Position numbers and translations under genes: made by a program. A DNA stretch of 36,712 bases from AcAMD-5 sp044343935 (GTDB lineage Bacteria > Actinomycetota > Actinomycetes > S36-B12 > UBA5976): contig JBIJDU010000014.1 of the NCBI GenBank assembly GCA_044343935.1, forward strand, positions 1 to 36,712, in the 5' to 3' direction. Below the pieces are notes generated by a model that made no database searches, was not told where the DNA came from, and worked only from the letters and a program-made list of their open reading frames with translations. Below, one piece after another: positions 1 to 8,028 of this stretch (its first letter is position 1; each line of letters starts with the position of its first letter).

Positions 1-594
1 AGGTTATCTTATGGTGGGCAGGATTGTGGTATCGCAGATTCTGGTGCCTTTACGGGTCAAGTATCAGCGGCATTCTTGGCAAAACTAGGTTGCAGTTACG
101 TTGTATTGGGACATAGCGAACGGCGTGCCATTAATCACGAATCGAGTGCAGATGTATTGGCAAAAGTTAAGTCTGCACTCAAACATAAATTGATTCCAAT
201 AGTTTGCGTTGGTGAAGAGCTAGCTATCCGCCAATCTGGTAATCAGATTAAGTTCACCTTGACCCAATTGGCTGAATCGCTTGGTGACTTGATCAAAAAC
301 GACGTCTCAAATTTGGTTATTGCTTATGAACCGATATGGGCGATCGGCACAGGTGAGGTAGCAACGCCAGCAGATGCCGAAGAGATGTCCAGCCGTATCC
401 GAAACTGGCTGGCCGATACCTATGGTGATGCGGTAGCCGGCAAAGTGCGTCTGCTCTATGGCGGATCTGTGAAATCTGGAACGGCACCTGGGCTGATGGC
501 CATGCCAAACGTAGACGGACTCTTGGTGGGCGGGGCTTCGATTGATGCTGATGAATTCGTTGCGATTTGTCGGTATCGGTTAGCCCAACCATAA
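1..594 (+). CDS. tpiA: Triosephosphate isomerase, 5'-truncated by window edge
   Basis: This enzyme interconverts dihydroxyacetone phosphate and glyceraldehyde 3-phosphate in cytoplasmic glycolysis and gluconeogenesis. The reading frame is open from base 1, so the true start lies left of the window and any internal start near base 76 is an artefact. Visible family motifs are the DSGAFTG stretch, GHSERR with the electrophilic histidine, AYEPIWAIGTG with the catalytic glutamate and flexible loop 6, and YGGSVK near the C-terminus, which binds phosphate. About 197 of the usual ~255 residues are present. In Actinobacteria tpiA normally follows gap and pgk and precedes secG, as it does here. Identity is certain; only the N-terminus is missing. 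Confidence 0.97.
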   Translation, partial: RLSYGGQDCGIADSGAFTGQVSAAFLAKLGCSYVVLGHSERRAINHESSADVLAKVKSALKHKLIPIVCVGEELAIRQSGNQIKFTLTQLAESLGDLIKNDVSNLVIAYEPIWAIGTGEVATPADAEEMSSRIRNWLADTYGDAVAGKVRLLYGGSVKSGTAPGLMAMPNVDGLLVGGASIDADEFVAICRYRLAQP

Positions 595-603
595 GCCGGG
601 GGC

Positions 604-625
604 TACAATTCAGTAATTCAAGGAG
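604..625 (+). promoter_or_regulatory. Candidate -10 box and Shine-Dalgarno for secG
   Basis: A TACAAT hexamer at 604-609 resembles a sigma-70 -10 box. AAGGAG at 620-625 sits 5 nt before the secG GTG and supports that start. The -35 is weak (TTAGCC at 580-585, 18-nt spacing), so the promoter is tentative; the ribosome-binding site is convincing. Confidence 0.4.
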
Positions 626-630
626 TAAAT

Positions 631-855
631 GTGATTCTTACGCTGCAAATTGTTCTGACCATTACGAGCATCCTGTTGGTTGTGTTGGTGCTATTACACC
701 GCGGCCGAGGTGGCGGCGTTTCTGACCTATTTGGTGGCGGCTTCTCGTCAAGCCTTGGCGGTTCTACGGTTGTTGAGAAAAACTTGGATCGAATCACCAT
801 TGCTATTGGTGTGATTTGGTTAGCGTGTGCAATAGCACTTGGTCTAATCGTTTAG
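631..855 (+). CDS. secG: Preprotein translocase subunit SecG
   Basis: This is the small auxiliary subunit of the SecYEG protein-export channel in the cytoplasmic membrane. It is 74 residues, normal for actinobacterial SecG. Residues ~4-22 form a hydrophobic segment, followed by the typical HRGRGGGVSDLFGGG glycine-rich loop, a short polar stretch and a second hydrophobic segment (~57-74). The start is GTG with AAGGAG 5 nt upstream. It lies 36 bp after tpiA and 11 bp before rbpA, the standard actinobacterial order. Confidence 0.96.
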   Translation: MILTLQIVLTITSILLVVLVLLHRGRGGGVSDLFGGGFSSSLGGSTVVEKNLDRITIAIGVIWLACAIALGLIV

Positions 856-866
856 GAGGGTGAGTT

Positions 867-1202
867 ATGGCTGGTAGCGCTATTAGAGGTTCTCGAGTTG
901 GGGCTGGCCCAATGGGTGAAGCGGAGCGTGGTGAAGCAGCACCAAGATTCCGAGTGTCATATTGGTGTGCCGATGGCCATGAATCTCGACCTTCCTTTGC
1001 AGTTGAAGCTGAAATACCAGAAACTTGGGATTGCCCAAAGTGCGGACTGCCAGCATCTCGCGACAAAGAAAATCCACCGGCTGCGCCAAAGATTGAACCG
1101 TACAAGACTCATTTAGCATACGTTAAAGAGCGGCGAAACGATACTGATGGTGCAGACATCTTGGGTGAAGCACTCGCTGCTCTTAAAGCTCGTAAACGTT
1201 AG
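867..1202 (+). CDS. rbpA: RNA polymerase-binding protein RbpA
   Basis: RbpA is an actinobacteria-specific transcription factor that binds the beta subunit and the principal sigma factor and stabilises the open promoter complex. The 111-residue product has the family layout: a basic N-terminal tail (GSAIRGSRVGAGPMG), a core domain with YWCADGHE and WDCPKCG supplying the zinc-site cysteines and histidine, and a C-terminal helix for sigma binding (TDGADILGEALAALKARK). A strong AGGAGG lies at 855-860 before the ATG. Its stop overlaps the convergent tkt stop by 4 bp. In many relatives a pentose-phosphate block follows; here tkt follows directly on the other strand. Confidence 0.97.
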   Translation: MAGSAIRGSRVGAGPMGEAERGEAAPRFRVSYWCADGHESRPSFAVEAEIPETWDCPKCGLPASRDKENPPAAPKIEPYKTHLAYVKERRNDTDGADILGEALAALKARKR

Positions 1203-3187
1203 ATTAATGCTTTAATCTGCTTTACTAAGTTTGCCGTCGTAATTCCAAATTTCTCGAACAAATAAGTTGGTGCTGCAGAAGCGCCGAAATGATCAACACT
1301 TAATACTTTGCCGTCGCTGCCAACATACTTGTACCAACCAACCGCCGATCCGGCCTCTATTGCGATCTTCGGTGCACCGGTTAGAAGCGAAGATTTATAA
1401 GCATCATCTTGTTCATCAAACCATTCCAAGCATGGCGCCGACACGATTCGAACTGCGATATTCTGTTCTGCTAACTCAGTTGCAGCTTGAACCGCCAAGT
1501 GCAATTCCGATCCCGTCGCAATCACAATTGCTTGGGGAGATTTAGTTGTTTCATAAACTATGTATGCACCTTTGGCCACATCAGGATTAGTTGTAATAGT
1601 TGGCAGATTCTGGCGCGATAGAACTAGTGCGGCTGGTTTTGAACGTCGTAATATCTCAAGCCAAGCTGCAGCAGTTTCATTAGCGTCTGCTGGACGGATC
1701 ACTGAATTGCCAGGAATAGCTCGTAATGCCCACAGTTGCTCAACGGGCTGGTGTGTTGGACCATCCTCACCAAGTCCAATTGAATCATGAGAGAAAACCC
1801 ATACAACTGGAAGTTGCATCAAACAAGCCAGCCTGATGCTGGGTCGCATGTAATCAGAGAAAATTAAAAACGTTGCACCAAATGGTCGCAGTGGACTTGC
1901 TAACGCGACACCATTGTTGAATGCCGCCATCGCATGTTCTCTGATGCCAAACAATATTCTTCGTCCGGAGCGGCTTCCAAAAGTCTCGTCAGAACCATGA
2001 AACAACTCTAGTGATTTTGCAGCTACGCCATTTGATTCTGAAAGATCAGCACTCCCACCAACAAGTTGGGGAAGTTTGGCTAACTCCTCTAAAACTTGTT
2101 GAGACGATTTTCGAGTTGCAATACTTGAACCATGATCAAAAGTCGGCAGATGCACACTTGATAAATCAAGGTTAGATAAATTTAGATACTGTGCTGATAA
2201 GTGCGGCTCGCGCTCTTGGTAGTTCTTCATTTGCATGTCGTGCTTTGTTTTGAGCTCGGCTCCGCGCAAAATCATTTGCTGCTGGTGTTTTATCGCAGAT
2301 TCGGGTATCTGAAAAAACAGTGCTGGATCCAATCCCAAAGCCGATTTAGTTGCGGCAACTTCAGTTGCACCCATTGGAGAACCATGGGTGGACGCCATTC
2401 CTGTCATGTTTGGTGACGGATATGCAATTGCAGTTCGTAGCGCAATTAAAGTTGGTTTTGCTGAATTTCTTGCTTTCGTTAATGCATTATCAAGCGCTTG
2501 GATGTCAACAGCACCCGAATTCAACAGTCCGATCGTTACGCAATCCCAACCATAAGAACGATACCTTGCCGCCGTGTCTTCATTGAATGAAGCGCGCGCA
2601 TCGCCGTCAATAGAAATCTGATTATCATCGTAAATGACAGTCAAGTTACTGATTTGATGCAATCCTGCAAATGATGACGCTTCACTGGTAACACCTTCTT
2701 CTAAATCACCATCCGAAGCAATAACATAAACATGAGACAGCAGTGGTGAAACTGGTTCAGTAGGGTCATAACGTCTGGCCAAATGTTGTTGCGCCCATGC
2801 CATACCCACCGCAGTGGCTAACCCTTGGCCTAGAGGTCCCGTGGTCATTTCCACACCTGGTGTGTGACCGTATTCTGGGTGCCCAGGTGTTTGGCTCTCG
2901 GCTTTGCGGAATTGCTTGAGATCATCGAGTGTTAACGGGTATCCGCTCAAGTGCAATTGGGCGTATAGCAACATGCTCGCGTGGCCACAGGAGAGCACAA
3001 ATCGATCCCGGCCGGGCCAGGTTGGATTGGCGGGGTCATGCTTTAAATGGTGACTAAACAGCAGATGTGCCACTGGCGCCAAGGCAACAGCTGTACCAGG
3101 GTGACCATGACCCGCTGCCTCTACCGCATCCAATGCTAATCCGGCGGCTACGTTTGCAATTTGCTGATCAGTTTCGGTGAATGCCAT
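1199..3187 (-). CDS. tkt: Transketolase
   Basis: This thiamine-diphosphate enzyme moves two-carbon units between sugar phosphates in the non-oxidative pentose phosphate pathway. The 662-residue length is normal. The N-terminal TPP domain carries GHGHPG and the metal/TPP motif SDGDLEEG followed by YDDNQISIDG; the middle domain has GIREHAMAA with the catalytic glutamate and FSHDSIGLGEDGPTH; a C-terminal transketolase domain follows. AAGGAT at 3195-3200 (complement) precedes the ATG. It is transcribed away from ctaB across a 77-bp spacer. The neighbouring tal, zwf, opcA and pgl genes expected in many Actinobacteria are not here. Confidence 0.97.
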   Translation of the reverse strand: MAFTETDQQIANVAAGLALDAVEAAGHGHPGTAVALAPVAHLLFSHHLKHDPANPTWPGRDRFVLSCGHASMLLYAQLHLSGYPLTLDDLKQFRKAESQTPGHPEYGHTPGVEMTTGPLGQGLATAVGMAWAQQHLARRYDPTEPVSPLLSHVYVIASDGDLEEGVTSEASSFAGLHQISNLTVIYDDNQISIDGDARASFNEDTAARYRSYGWDCVTIGLLNSGAVDIQALDNALTKARNSAKPTLIALRTAIAYPSPNMTGMASTHGSPMGATEVAATKSALGLDPALFFQIPESAIKHQQQMILRGAELKTKHDMQMKNYQEREPHLSAQYLNLSNLDLSSVHLPTFDHGSSIATRKSSQQVLEELAKLPQLVGGSADLSESNGVAAKSLELFHGSDETFGSRSGRRILFGIREHAMAAFNNGVALASPLRPFGATFLIFSDYMRPSIRLACLMQLPVVWVFSHDSIGLGEDGPTHQPVEQLWALRAIPGNSVIRPADANETAAAWLEILRRSKPAALVLSRQNLPTITTNPDVAKGAYIVYETTKSPQAIVIATGSELHLAVQAATELAEQNIAVRIVSAPCLEWFDEQDDAYKSSLLTGAPKIAIEAGSAVGWYKYVGSDGKVLSVDHFGASAAPTYLFEKFGITTANLVKQIKALI

Positions 3188-3247
3188 AGTGACAATCCTT
3201 ACATTTGTTTTGCCTAGCGTACCCCGTCACTGGGTAAAAATTCCTGA

Positions 3248-3253
3248 GATACT
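3248..3253 (+). promoter_or_regulatory. Candidate -10 element for ctaB
   Basis: GATACT lies 11 nt before the ctaB ATG in the 77-bp spacer shared with the divergent tkt. No Shine-Dalgarno is visible before ctaB, so a very short leader is likely. The -35 is not recognisable with confidence. Confidence 0.3.
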
Positions 3254-3264
3254 CTGCGCCTGCC

Positions 3265-4158
3265 ATGTCGAATTCAACCAGTGTGCCCAATCGAAGTTAT
3301 CTGCGAATTTTGCTTGCCTTAGTTAAGCCAAGAATCATCGAATTATTGCTGGTGACTGCCATTCCCGCACTTATCTATGCATCGGCAGGATGGCCAGATT
3401 GGCGTATTTTGTCCGCCGTTGTGGTGTTTGGCACGTTCGCTGCAGCTGGGGCAAATGCGTGGAATTCAATAATTGAGCGAGAAATTGACGCGATGATGTC
3501 TCGCACCAAAAATCGACCATTGGTAACTGGTGAACTTTCGGTTCGGCATTCTGGTTTCGTTGCATCTGTACTATCGATTTCATCCATTGTTGGAATGTAC
3601 CTAGCAACCAATTTTGCCGCCGCCGCTTTAACTGCTGCAGCAATTGGGTTTTATGTTTTGGGGTACACCATCTTGTTAAAGCCACGTACAAATCAAAATA
3701 TTGTTTGGGGTGGAATTGCCGGATGCTTTCCAGTTGTGATTGCTGAAGCAGCCGTAATTGGCGAAGTGTCGGCAGCGGGTTGGTTGATGTTCGCTATTAT
3801 TTTTTTCTGGACCCCGGCACACTATTGGCCGTTGGCAGCGCACTTCAAGGAAGATTACTCATTGGCAAATATTCCAATGCTCCCGGTTGAACGTCCTGCT
3901 CGGATAGTAGCAGCATGGACTTTGTTTTACACTGTTTTAACTGTTCTATTCTCGATTCTATTTTTTCTTGTTGCGAATTTAGGGAACATTTTTTTAGTGA
4001 TCGCGTTAATTTTTGGCACAATATTTATTGGATTAAGCGCAAATTACTACCGTAGCAACCGAACAAATGAAGGTGTTGGGTCGATGCGAGTTTTCCATTT
4101 TTCCATTACCTATTTAGCAATTTTGTTCTTATCGCTGGCAGTTGACATTCTATTATGA
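3265..4158 (+). CDS. ctaB: Heme O synthase (protoheme IX farnesyltransferase)
   Basis: CtaB is an integral-membrane UbiA-family prenyltransferase that adds farnesyl to protoheme IX, giving heme O for cytochrome oxidase. The 297-residue protein has a KPRIIELLLVTAIPAL first helix and a conserved active-site loop of the form N-x4-E-x2-D followed by MSRTKNRPL; relatives usually have D instead of E in this N-x3-D/E-x3-D prenyl-diphosphate motif. The second loop reads TPAHYWPLA with HFKEDYSLANIPMLPV. About eight to nine hydrophobic helices are visible. Divergence from tkt is the classical actinobacterial arrangement. The ATG of the next gene overlaps its stop by 4 nt, implying translational coupling. 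Confidence 0.95.
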   Translation: MSNSTSVPNRSYLRILLALVKPRIIELLLVTAIPALIYASAGWPDWRILSAVVVFGTFAAAGANAWNSIIEREIDAMMSRTKNRPLVTGELSVRHSGFVASVLSISSIVGMYLATNFAAAALTAAAIGFYVLGYTILLKPRTNQNIVWGGIAGCFPVVIAEAAVIGEVSAAGWLMFAIIFFWTPAHYWPLAAHFKEDYSLANIPMLPVERPARIVAAWTLFYTVLTVLFSILFFLVANLGNIFLVIALIFGTIFIGLSANYYRSNRTNEGVGSMRVFHFSITYLAILFLSLAVDILL

Positions 4159-5012
4159 CCAAAATTGGTTATGTCACTTACGCAGACAATCCCGCTGATC
4201 CTGATCCGGATTTAGATATTGCAGTTTTCACCACAGCACTTCGTCGCGCTGGTTATGAAGTTGAAATCGTTGACTGGCAGTTACCTTTGACGCCAAATTC
4301 TTTTGATGCATTACTCATTAGAAGTACCTGGAACTATGCTCAGAATCTGATATCGTTCAAATCATGGCTACATGAAATTGCAGCTCAAACTAGAGTTATT
4401 AACCCGGTATCAGTGATTTTGCATAATCTAGATAAGCGGTATCTGTTTGAATTGGCGTATCTTGGCATACCTACTATTCCAACAGTATTAATCGAAAATG
4501 CTGACCAAATTTTCGAAAAGGATCTTCCTTCTTCTAAATTAGTGTTTAAACCTGTAATTGGTGCTGGCGCGCGAGGCGCTTTTGTTGCAACTGGCATCAC
4601 TGAATCAGTGGATGAAGTTCAGGCACATTTCCATCAAAGCGATCTTCCACTCTTAGTGCAGCCATACTTGACCGAGGTAGAAAGTCAGGGTGAAATCGCA
4701 GTTGTCTGCTGCAATGGTGAGCCGTTACATGCCATCGTGAAAAAACCAGCCTTAACCGAAGGTGGTCATGGTGATTTCGCTGGAAATGTTGAACTCTCTG
4801 CCGATTTACTTGAGTTTGTTGAGAGAATCAATCAATATCAAATTGGGAATCTTAAAGTAAAAGATCTCTACTATTCCCGAATCGATGTAGTTCCAACTTC
4901 TGACGGATTGAAATTGATGGAATTGGAATTATTTGAACCAACACTGTTTCTCAATGCGAATCGTAATTCAGCTGAAATTTTTGCAGCTGGAATTAAATCG
5001 CACCTTGCTTGA
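4155..5012 (+). CDS. ATP-grasp domain ligase, substrate unknown
   Basis: The 285-residue protein looks like an ATP-grasp enzyme of the group that includes the D-cycloserine ligase DcsG: an N-terminal alpha/beta domain with RSTWNY at residues 56-61, a central ATP-binding region with KPVIGAGARGAF, and a C-terminal MELELFEPTLFLN segment supplying acidic metal ligands. Such enzymes form amide or similar bonds through acyl-phosphates. The placement relative to DcsG is from remembered motifs, not a search. The ATG overlaps the ctaB stop by 4 nt, so the two are probably co-translated. Its 3' end overlaps convergent ctaA by 20 bp. No function in heme metabolism is established and the substrate cannot be read from sequence. 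Confidence 0.8.
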   Translation: MTKIGYVTYADNPADPDPDLDIAVFTTALRRAGYEVEIVDWQLPLTPNSFDALLIRSTWNYAQNLISFKSWLHEIAAQTRVINPVSVILHNLDKRYLFELAYLGIPTIPTVLIENADQIFEKDLPSSKLVFKPVIGAGARGAFVATGITESVDEVQAHFHQSDLPLLVQPYLTEVESQGEIAVVCCNGEPLHAIVKKPALTEGGHGDFAGNVELSADLLEFVERINQYQIGNLKVKDLYYSRIDVVPTSDGLKLMELELFEPTLFLNANRNSAEIFAAGIKSHLA

Positions 5013-5865
5013 TTAATATTTGATATTTAGTTAGCCATACCAACAGCACCATGGCTAGTGCCACGTGTACGGCAACTAACGCCCATGGTAGTCCAGCGAA
5101 CCATTGAGAATAGCCAACGATCATTTGTGCGACCACCACTGCGACAATCCGAACTAAATATCGATTACGGTTCAAAATCATATTAGCTATTAACAATCCG
5201 GTAAACAACCAAACAGAATCTGCGTGCAACCATGCCATAGTTGCAACATTTAGATTAAAGCGAGTAGCGACATCGTCGCCAGCGTGCGGACCAGATCCAG
5301 TTGTGATTACTCCTAAAAAGATAATTACTATGCCATTGGCTAAAAGGAGTCGGCTAAAGAGTAATTTTTTTCGATCAATTGATGCTGGGATTGGGAACTG
5401 AGCAATCACTCGATGTCTTGCTGCAATGACAATAATGAACACGGATACTAGAAAATGCGCGGCAACTGTGAAGGGATTCAAATCTGTTAATACAGTGATG
5501 CCACCAATTACGGCTTGGGCCAAGGTCCCGATGAGCGGTATCGCAGCCAACAAAAGAAACTTACGCGGAAGTTTCAGTTTTTGTCGATGATGCCTGATGA
5601 CGTATGCAAGTCCAGCAATAGCTGCTATTGCTACCACGAAAGTGAGAAGCCGATTACCAAACTCAATCCATTTGTTGAATCCCTCAACCTGACTTGGCTG
5701 TGGGACAAAGGACTCATTTGTGCATCTAGGCCAGGTTGGGCAACCAAGACCAGATCCAGTTAGACGAACAAGCGCCCCAGTAACCACAATCCCAGCTTGG
5801 GTAAACAGGGTAATCCCAAGCAAACGCAACCCGAATCTGGGCAGGAGTGGAGTTTGGGTGTCCAT
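4993..5865 (-). CDS. ctaA: Heme A synthase (CtaA/COX15)
   Basis: CtaA is a membrane-embedded di-heme enzyme that oxidises the heme O methyl group to the formyl of heme A for aa3 oxidase. The 290-residue product has about eight hydrophobic segments. The first extracytoplasmic loop reads GSGLGCPTWPRC, with the paired cysteines of the type-1 family. The FNKWIEFGNRLLT motif keeps the functional glutamate but has asparagine where Bacillus has a heme-ligand histidine, which I recall as usual for Actinobacteria. Further histidines occur in AAHFLVS, AWLHADSVW and VAVHVALAM. It is separated from ctaB only by the ATP-grasp gene and diverges from sufR across 58 bp. Confidence 0.94.
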   Translation of the reverse strand: MDTQTPLLPRFGLRLLGITLFTQAGIVVTGALVRLTGSGLGCPTWPRCTNESFVPQPSQVEGFNKWIEFGNRLLTFVVAIAAIAGLAYVIRHHRQKLKLPRKFLLLAAIPLIGTLAQAVIGGITVLTDLNPFTVAAHFLVSVFIIVIAARHRVIAQFPIPASIDRKKLLFSRLLLANGIVIIFLGVITTGSGPHAGDDVATRFNLNVATMAWLHADSVWLFTGLLIANMILNRNRYLVRIVAVVVAQMIVGYSQWFAGLPWALVAVHVALAMVLLVWLTKYQILIKQGAI

Positions 5866-5888
5866 TTGGACTAAGCCTACCCTTCAGG

Positions 5889-5917
5889 TTGCGGGTCTGC
5901 GCTATTTACGCAAAACT
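5889..5917 (+). promoter_or_regulatory. Weak promoter candidate for the suf operon
   Basis: TTGCGG at 5889-5894 and AAAACT at 5912-5917 are separated by 17 bp, with the sufR GTG only 6 nt further on, which would give a leaderless message. The -10 match is poor. No clear SufR operator dyad was found; CAA and TTG half-sites flank 5911-5924 but the repeat is imperfect. Confidence 0.2.
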
Positions 5918-5923
5918 TAACTT

Positions 5924-6622
5924 GTGGAATTCCTCACTCCTGGACCTCGTCGTGTAGTTGCTGCGTTATTAGATAAAGGTGCAGCAACCGCGGCCGAACT
6001 AGCAACTGAATTACAGTTAACGCCGGCAGCAATTCGGCATCATCTGGACTGGCTGTTGGGCAAAGATTTTGTCATTGCCAGTGATCAGCCAGCTTTTGGT
6101 CCTCGAGTTACTCAGGGTAGAGGTCGGCCGTCACGATATTTCTCGCTAACAGCAAGCGGCCGGCAGGCCTTCGATCAGCGTTATGATGATTTAGCGCATG
6201 CCGCACTCAATTGGGCACTCAAAGTTCATGGCAAAACTGCAATTAGGGAAATCGCTGAGATTCAAATGTGTAATCAGAAGGCGAAGTGGGAAATTGGGGT
6301 TAATGCGTCCGGCACACTTCGCGAGCGAACCGAGGCTTTAGCGGAGGTCCTTAACCACGATGGTTATGCCGCATCTGTTGGAAGTTCAGATGGTCCAGTG
6401 GTTCAGCTGAGTTTTCATCGCTGTCCGATAGAGAATGTTGCGAAGGAATTTCCTGAAATCTGTGAGGCGGAAATGTGTGCCATTGGTGAAACTTTGGGTG
6501 CACACGTAACTAGAATCGCTACCATTGCTACCGGTGCTGAAATTTGTACGGCAATTGTGGCCAAACCAGAAGATTTGCAAAAACATTTGAAACAACCAAA
6601 AGTAAGAGAGGGTGCACTATGA
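5924..6622 (+). CDS. sufR: SufR-type Fe-S-sensing transcriptional regulator
   Basis: SufR represses or tunes the suf operon in response to its own iron-sulfur cluster. The 232-residue protein has an N-terminal winged helix-turn-helix (about residues 5-75; LTPAAIRHHLDWL is the recognition region and GRGRPSRYFSLT the wing) and a C-terminal sensor domain with Cys167, Cys180 and Cys208 in the expected HRCP, EIC and GAEIC settings, plus Cys185. The GTG start at 5924 gives a normal N-terminus and has no Shine-Dalgarno. The stop overlaps the sufB ATG by 4 nt, so regulator and machinery are translated together, the standard actinobacterial arrangement. Confidence 0.93.
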   Translation: MEFLTPGPRRVVAALLDKGAATAAELATELQLTPAAIRHHLDWLLGKDFVIASDQPAFGPRVTQGRGRPSRYFSLTASGRQAFDQRYDDLAHAALNWALKVHGKTAIREIAEIQMCNQKAKWEIGVNASGTLRERTEALAEVLNHDGYAASVGSSDGPVVQLSFHRCPIENVAKEFPEICEAEMCAIGETLGAHVTRIATIATGAEICTAIVAKPEDLQKHLKQPKVREGAL

Positions 6623-8028
6623 CAACCGTCGATGCCGCGCTTGAAGGTCTTGGCAACTATGAATACGGCTGGTCCGATAAGAATGATGCAGGCGCCAATG
6701 CGCGCCGTGGCTTAAATGAGGATGTGGTTCGGGACATTAGTTCCAAGAAAGACGAACCAAAATGGATGCTTGATCTTCGGTTGAAATCTCTCGAGTTGTT
6801 CTATAAAAAACCTATGCCGAATTTTGGTGCCGATTTGAGTGGAATTGATTTCGACAATATTAAATATTTCGTACGCTCGACTGAAAAACAAGCTACATCA
6901 TGGGAAGAGTTGCCAGAAGACATCAAGAATACCTACGATCGCTTAGGTATTCCTGAAGCTGAGAAACAGCGTTTGATTGCTGGTGTTGCCGCGCAATATG
7001 AAAGTGAAGTTGTCTACCACAAAATTAGGGAAGACCTAGAGGAGCAGGGTGTGCTCTTTCTTGATACTGATACTGGTTTGCGTGAGCACGAAGACGTTTT
7101 CAAACAGTATTTTGGTTCGGTAATTCCTCCTGGTGACAATAAATTTGCTGCGTTAAATACTGCTGTTTGGTCTGGTGGGTCATTTATTTACGTGCCAAAA
7201 AATGTTCATGTTGAGATTCCATTACAGGCTTATTTCCGAATCAACACAGAAAATATGGGACAGTTTGAAAGAACATTGATTATTGTTGACGAAGGTGCAT
7301 ACGTTCATTATGTTGAAGGCTGTACTGCACCAATTTACAGTTCAGATTCATTGCATAGTGCGGTTGTTGAGATCATTGTTAAAGACAATGCTCGATGCCG
7401 TTACACAACTATCCAAAATTGGTCAAATAACGTTTACAACCTGGTGACAAAGCGCGCAACGGCTGCTCGTGGCGCAACCATGGAATGGATTGATGGAAAC
7501 ATTGGTAGCAAAGTCACAATGAAGTACCCAGCTGTTTGGTTACTAGGCGAACACGCCAAGGGCGAAACGTTGTCAGTTGCCTTCGCTGGCCCAGGACAGC
7601 ATCAAGATGCTGGCGCAAAAATGGTTCATGCGGCACCAAATACATCTAGCAGCATTGTCTCTAAATCGGTAGCTCGAGCTGGCGGCCGCAGTAGTTATCG
7701 CGGGTTGGTGCAAATCGATGAGGGTGCCCATGGCAGTAAATCAACCGTGCGCTGTGATGCGCTGTTAGTTGATGACATTTCTCGCTCAGATACATACCCA
7801 TATGTAGATGTTCGCGAAGAAGATGTATCGATGGGGCATGAAGCTACTGTTTCAAAAGTATCTGATGATCAGTTGTTCTATTTGATGACTCGTGGCATGG
7901 CTGAAGATGAAGCGATGGCGATGATAGTTCGCGGTTTCGTAGAACCGATCGCTCGGGAATTGCCGATGGAATACGCCATCGAATTAAATCGACTAATTGA
8001 ACTTCAAATGGAAGGTGCGGTTGGATGA
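6619..8028 (+). CDS. sufB: Fe-S cluster assembly scaffold protein SufB
   Basis: SufB forms the SufBC2D scaffold on which new iron-sulfur clusters are built in the cytoplasm. The ATG at 6619, overlapping the sufR stop, gives a 469-residue protein starting MTTVDAALEG; the longer open frame upstream is not expected to be translated. Family hallmarks are FVRSTEKQATSWEELP, the FIYVPKNVHVEIPLQAYFR beta-helix entry, HYVEGCTAP with the conserved cysteine, and the C-terminal DEAMAMIVRGFVEPIARELP. It overlaps sufD by 4 nt. Confidence 0.97.
   Translation: MTTVDAALEGLGNYEYGWSDKNDAGANARRGLNEDVVRDISSKKDEPKWMLDLRLKSLELFYKKPMPNFGADLSGIDFDNIKYFVRSTEKQATSWEELPEDIKNTYDRLGIPEAEKQRLIAGVAAQYESEVVYHKIREDLEEQGVLFLDTDTGLREHEDVFKQYFGSVIPPGDNKFAALNTAVWSGGSFIYVPKNVHVEIPLQAYFRINTENMGQFERTLIIVDEGAYVHYVEGCTAPIYSSDSLHSAVVEIIVKDNARCRYTTIQNWSNNVYNLVTKRATAARGATMEWIDGNIGSKVTMKYPAVWLLGEHAKGETLSVAFAGPGQHQDAGAKMVHAAPNTSSSIVSKSVARAGGRSSYRGLVQIDEGAHGSKSTVRCDALLVDDISRSDTYPYVDVREEDVSMGHEATVSKVSDDQLFYLMTRGMAEDEAMAMIVRGFVEPIARELPMEYAIELNRLIELQMEGAVG

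Noticed and set aside
317..592. Minus-strand open frame opposite tpiA
   Set aside because: It is fully antisense to an unambiguous tpiA with intact motifs and has no ribosome site or family match.
883..1119. Open frames in alternative phases over rbpA
   Set aside because: They lie entirely inside rbpA, a clear family member, and show no protein-like composition.
6544..6618. N-terminal extension of sufB
   Set aside because: The added 25 residues lie inside sufR; ATG at 6619 with the usual 4-nt overlap matches the family start.
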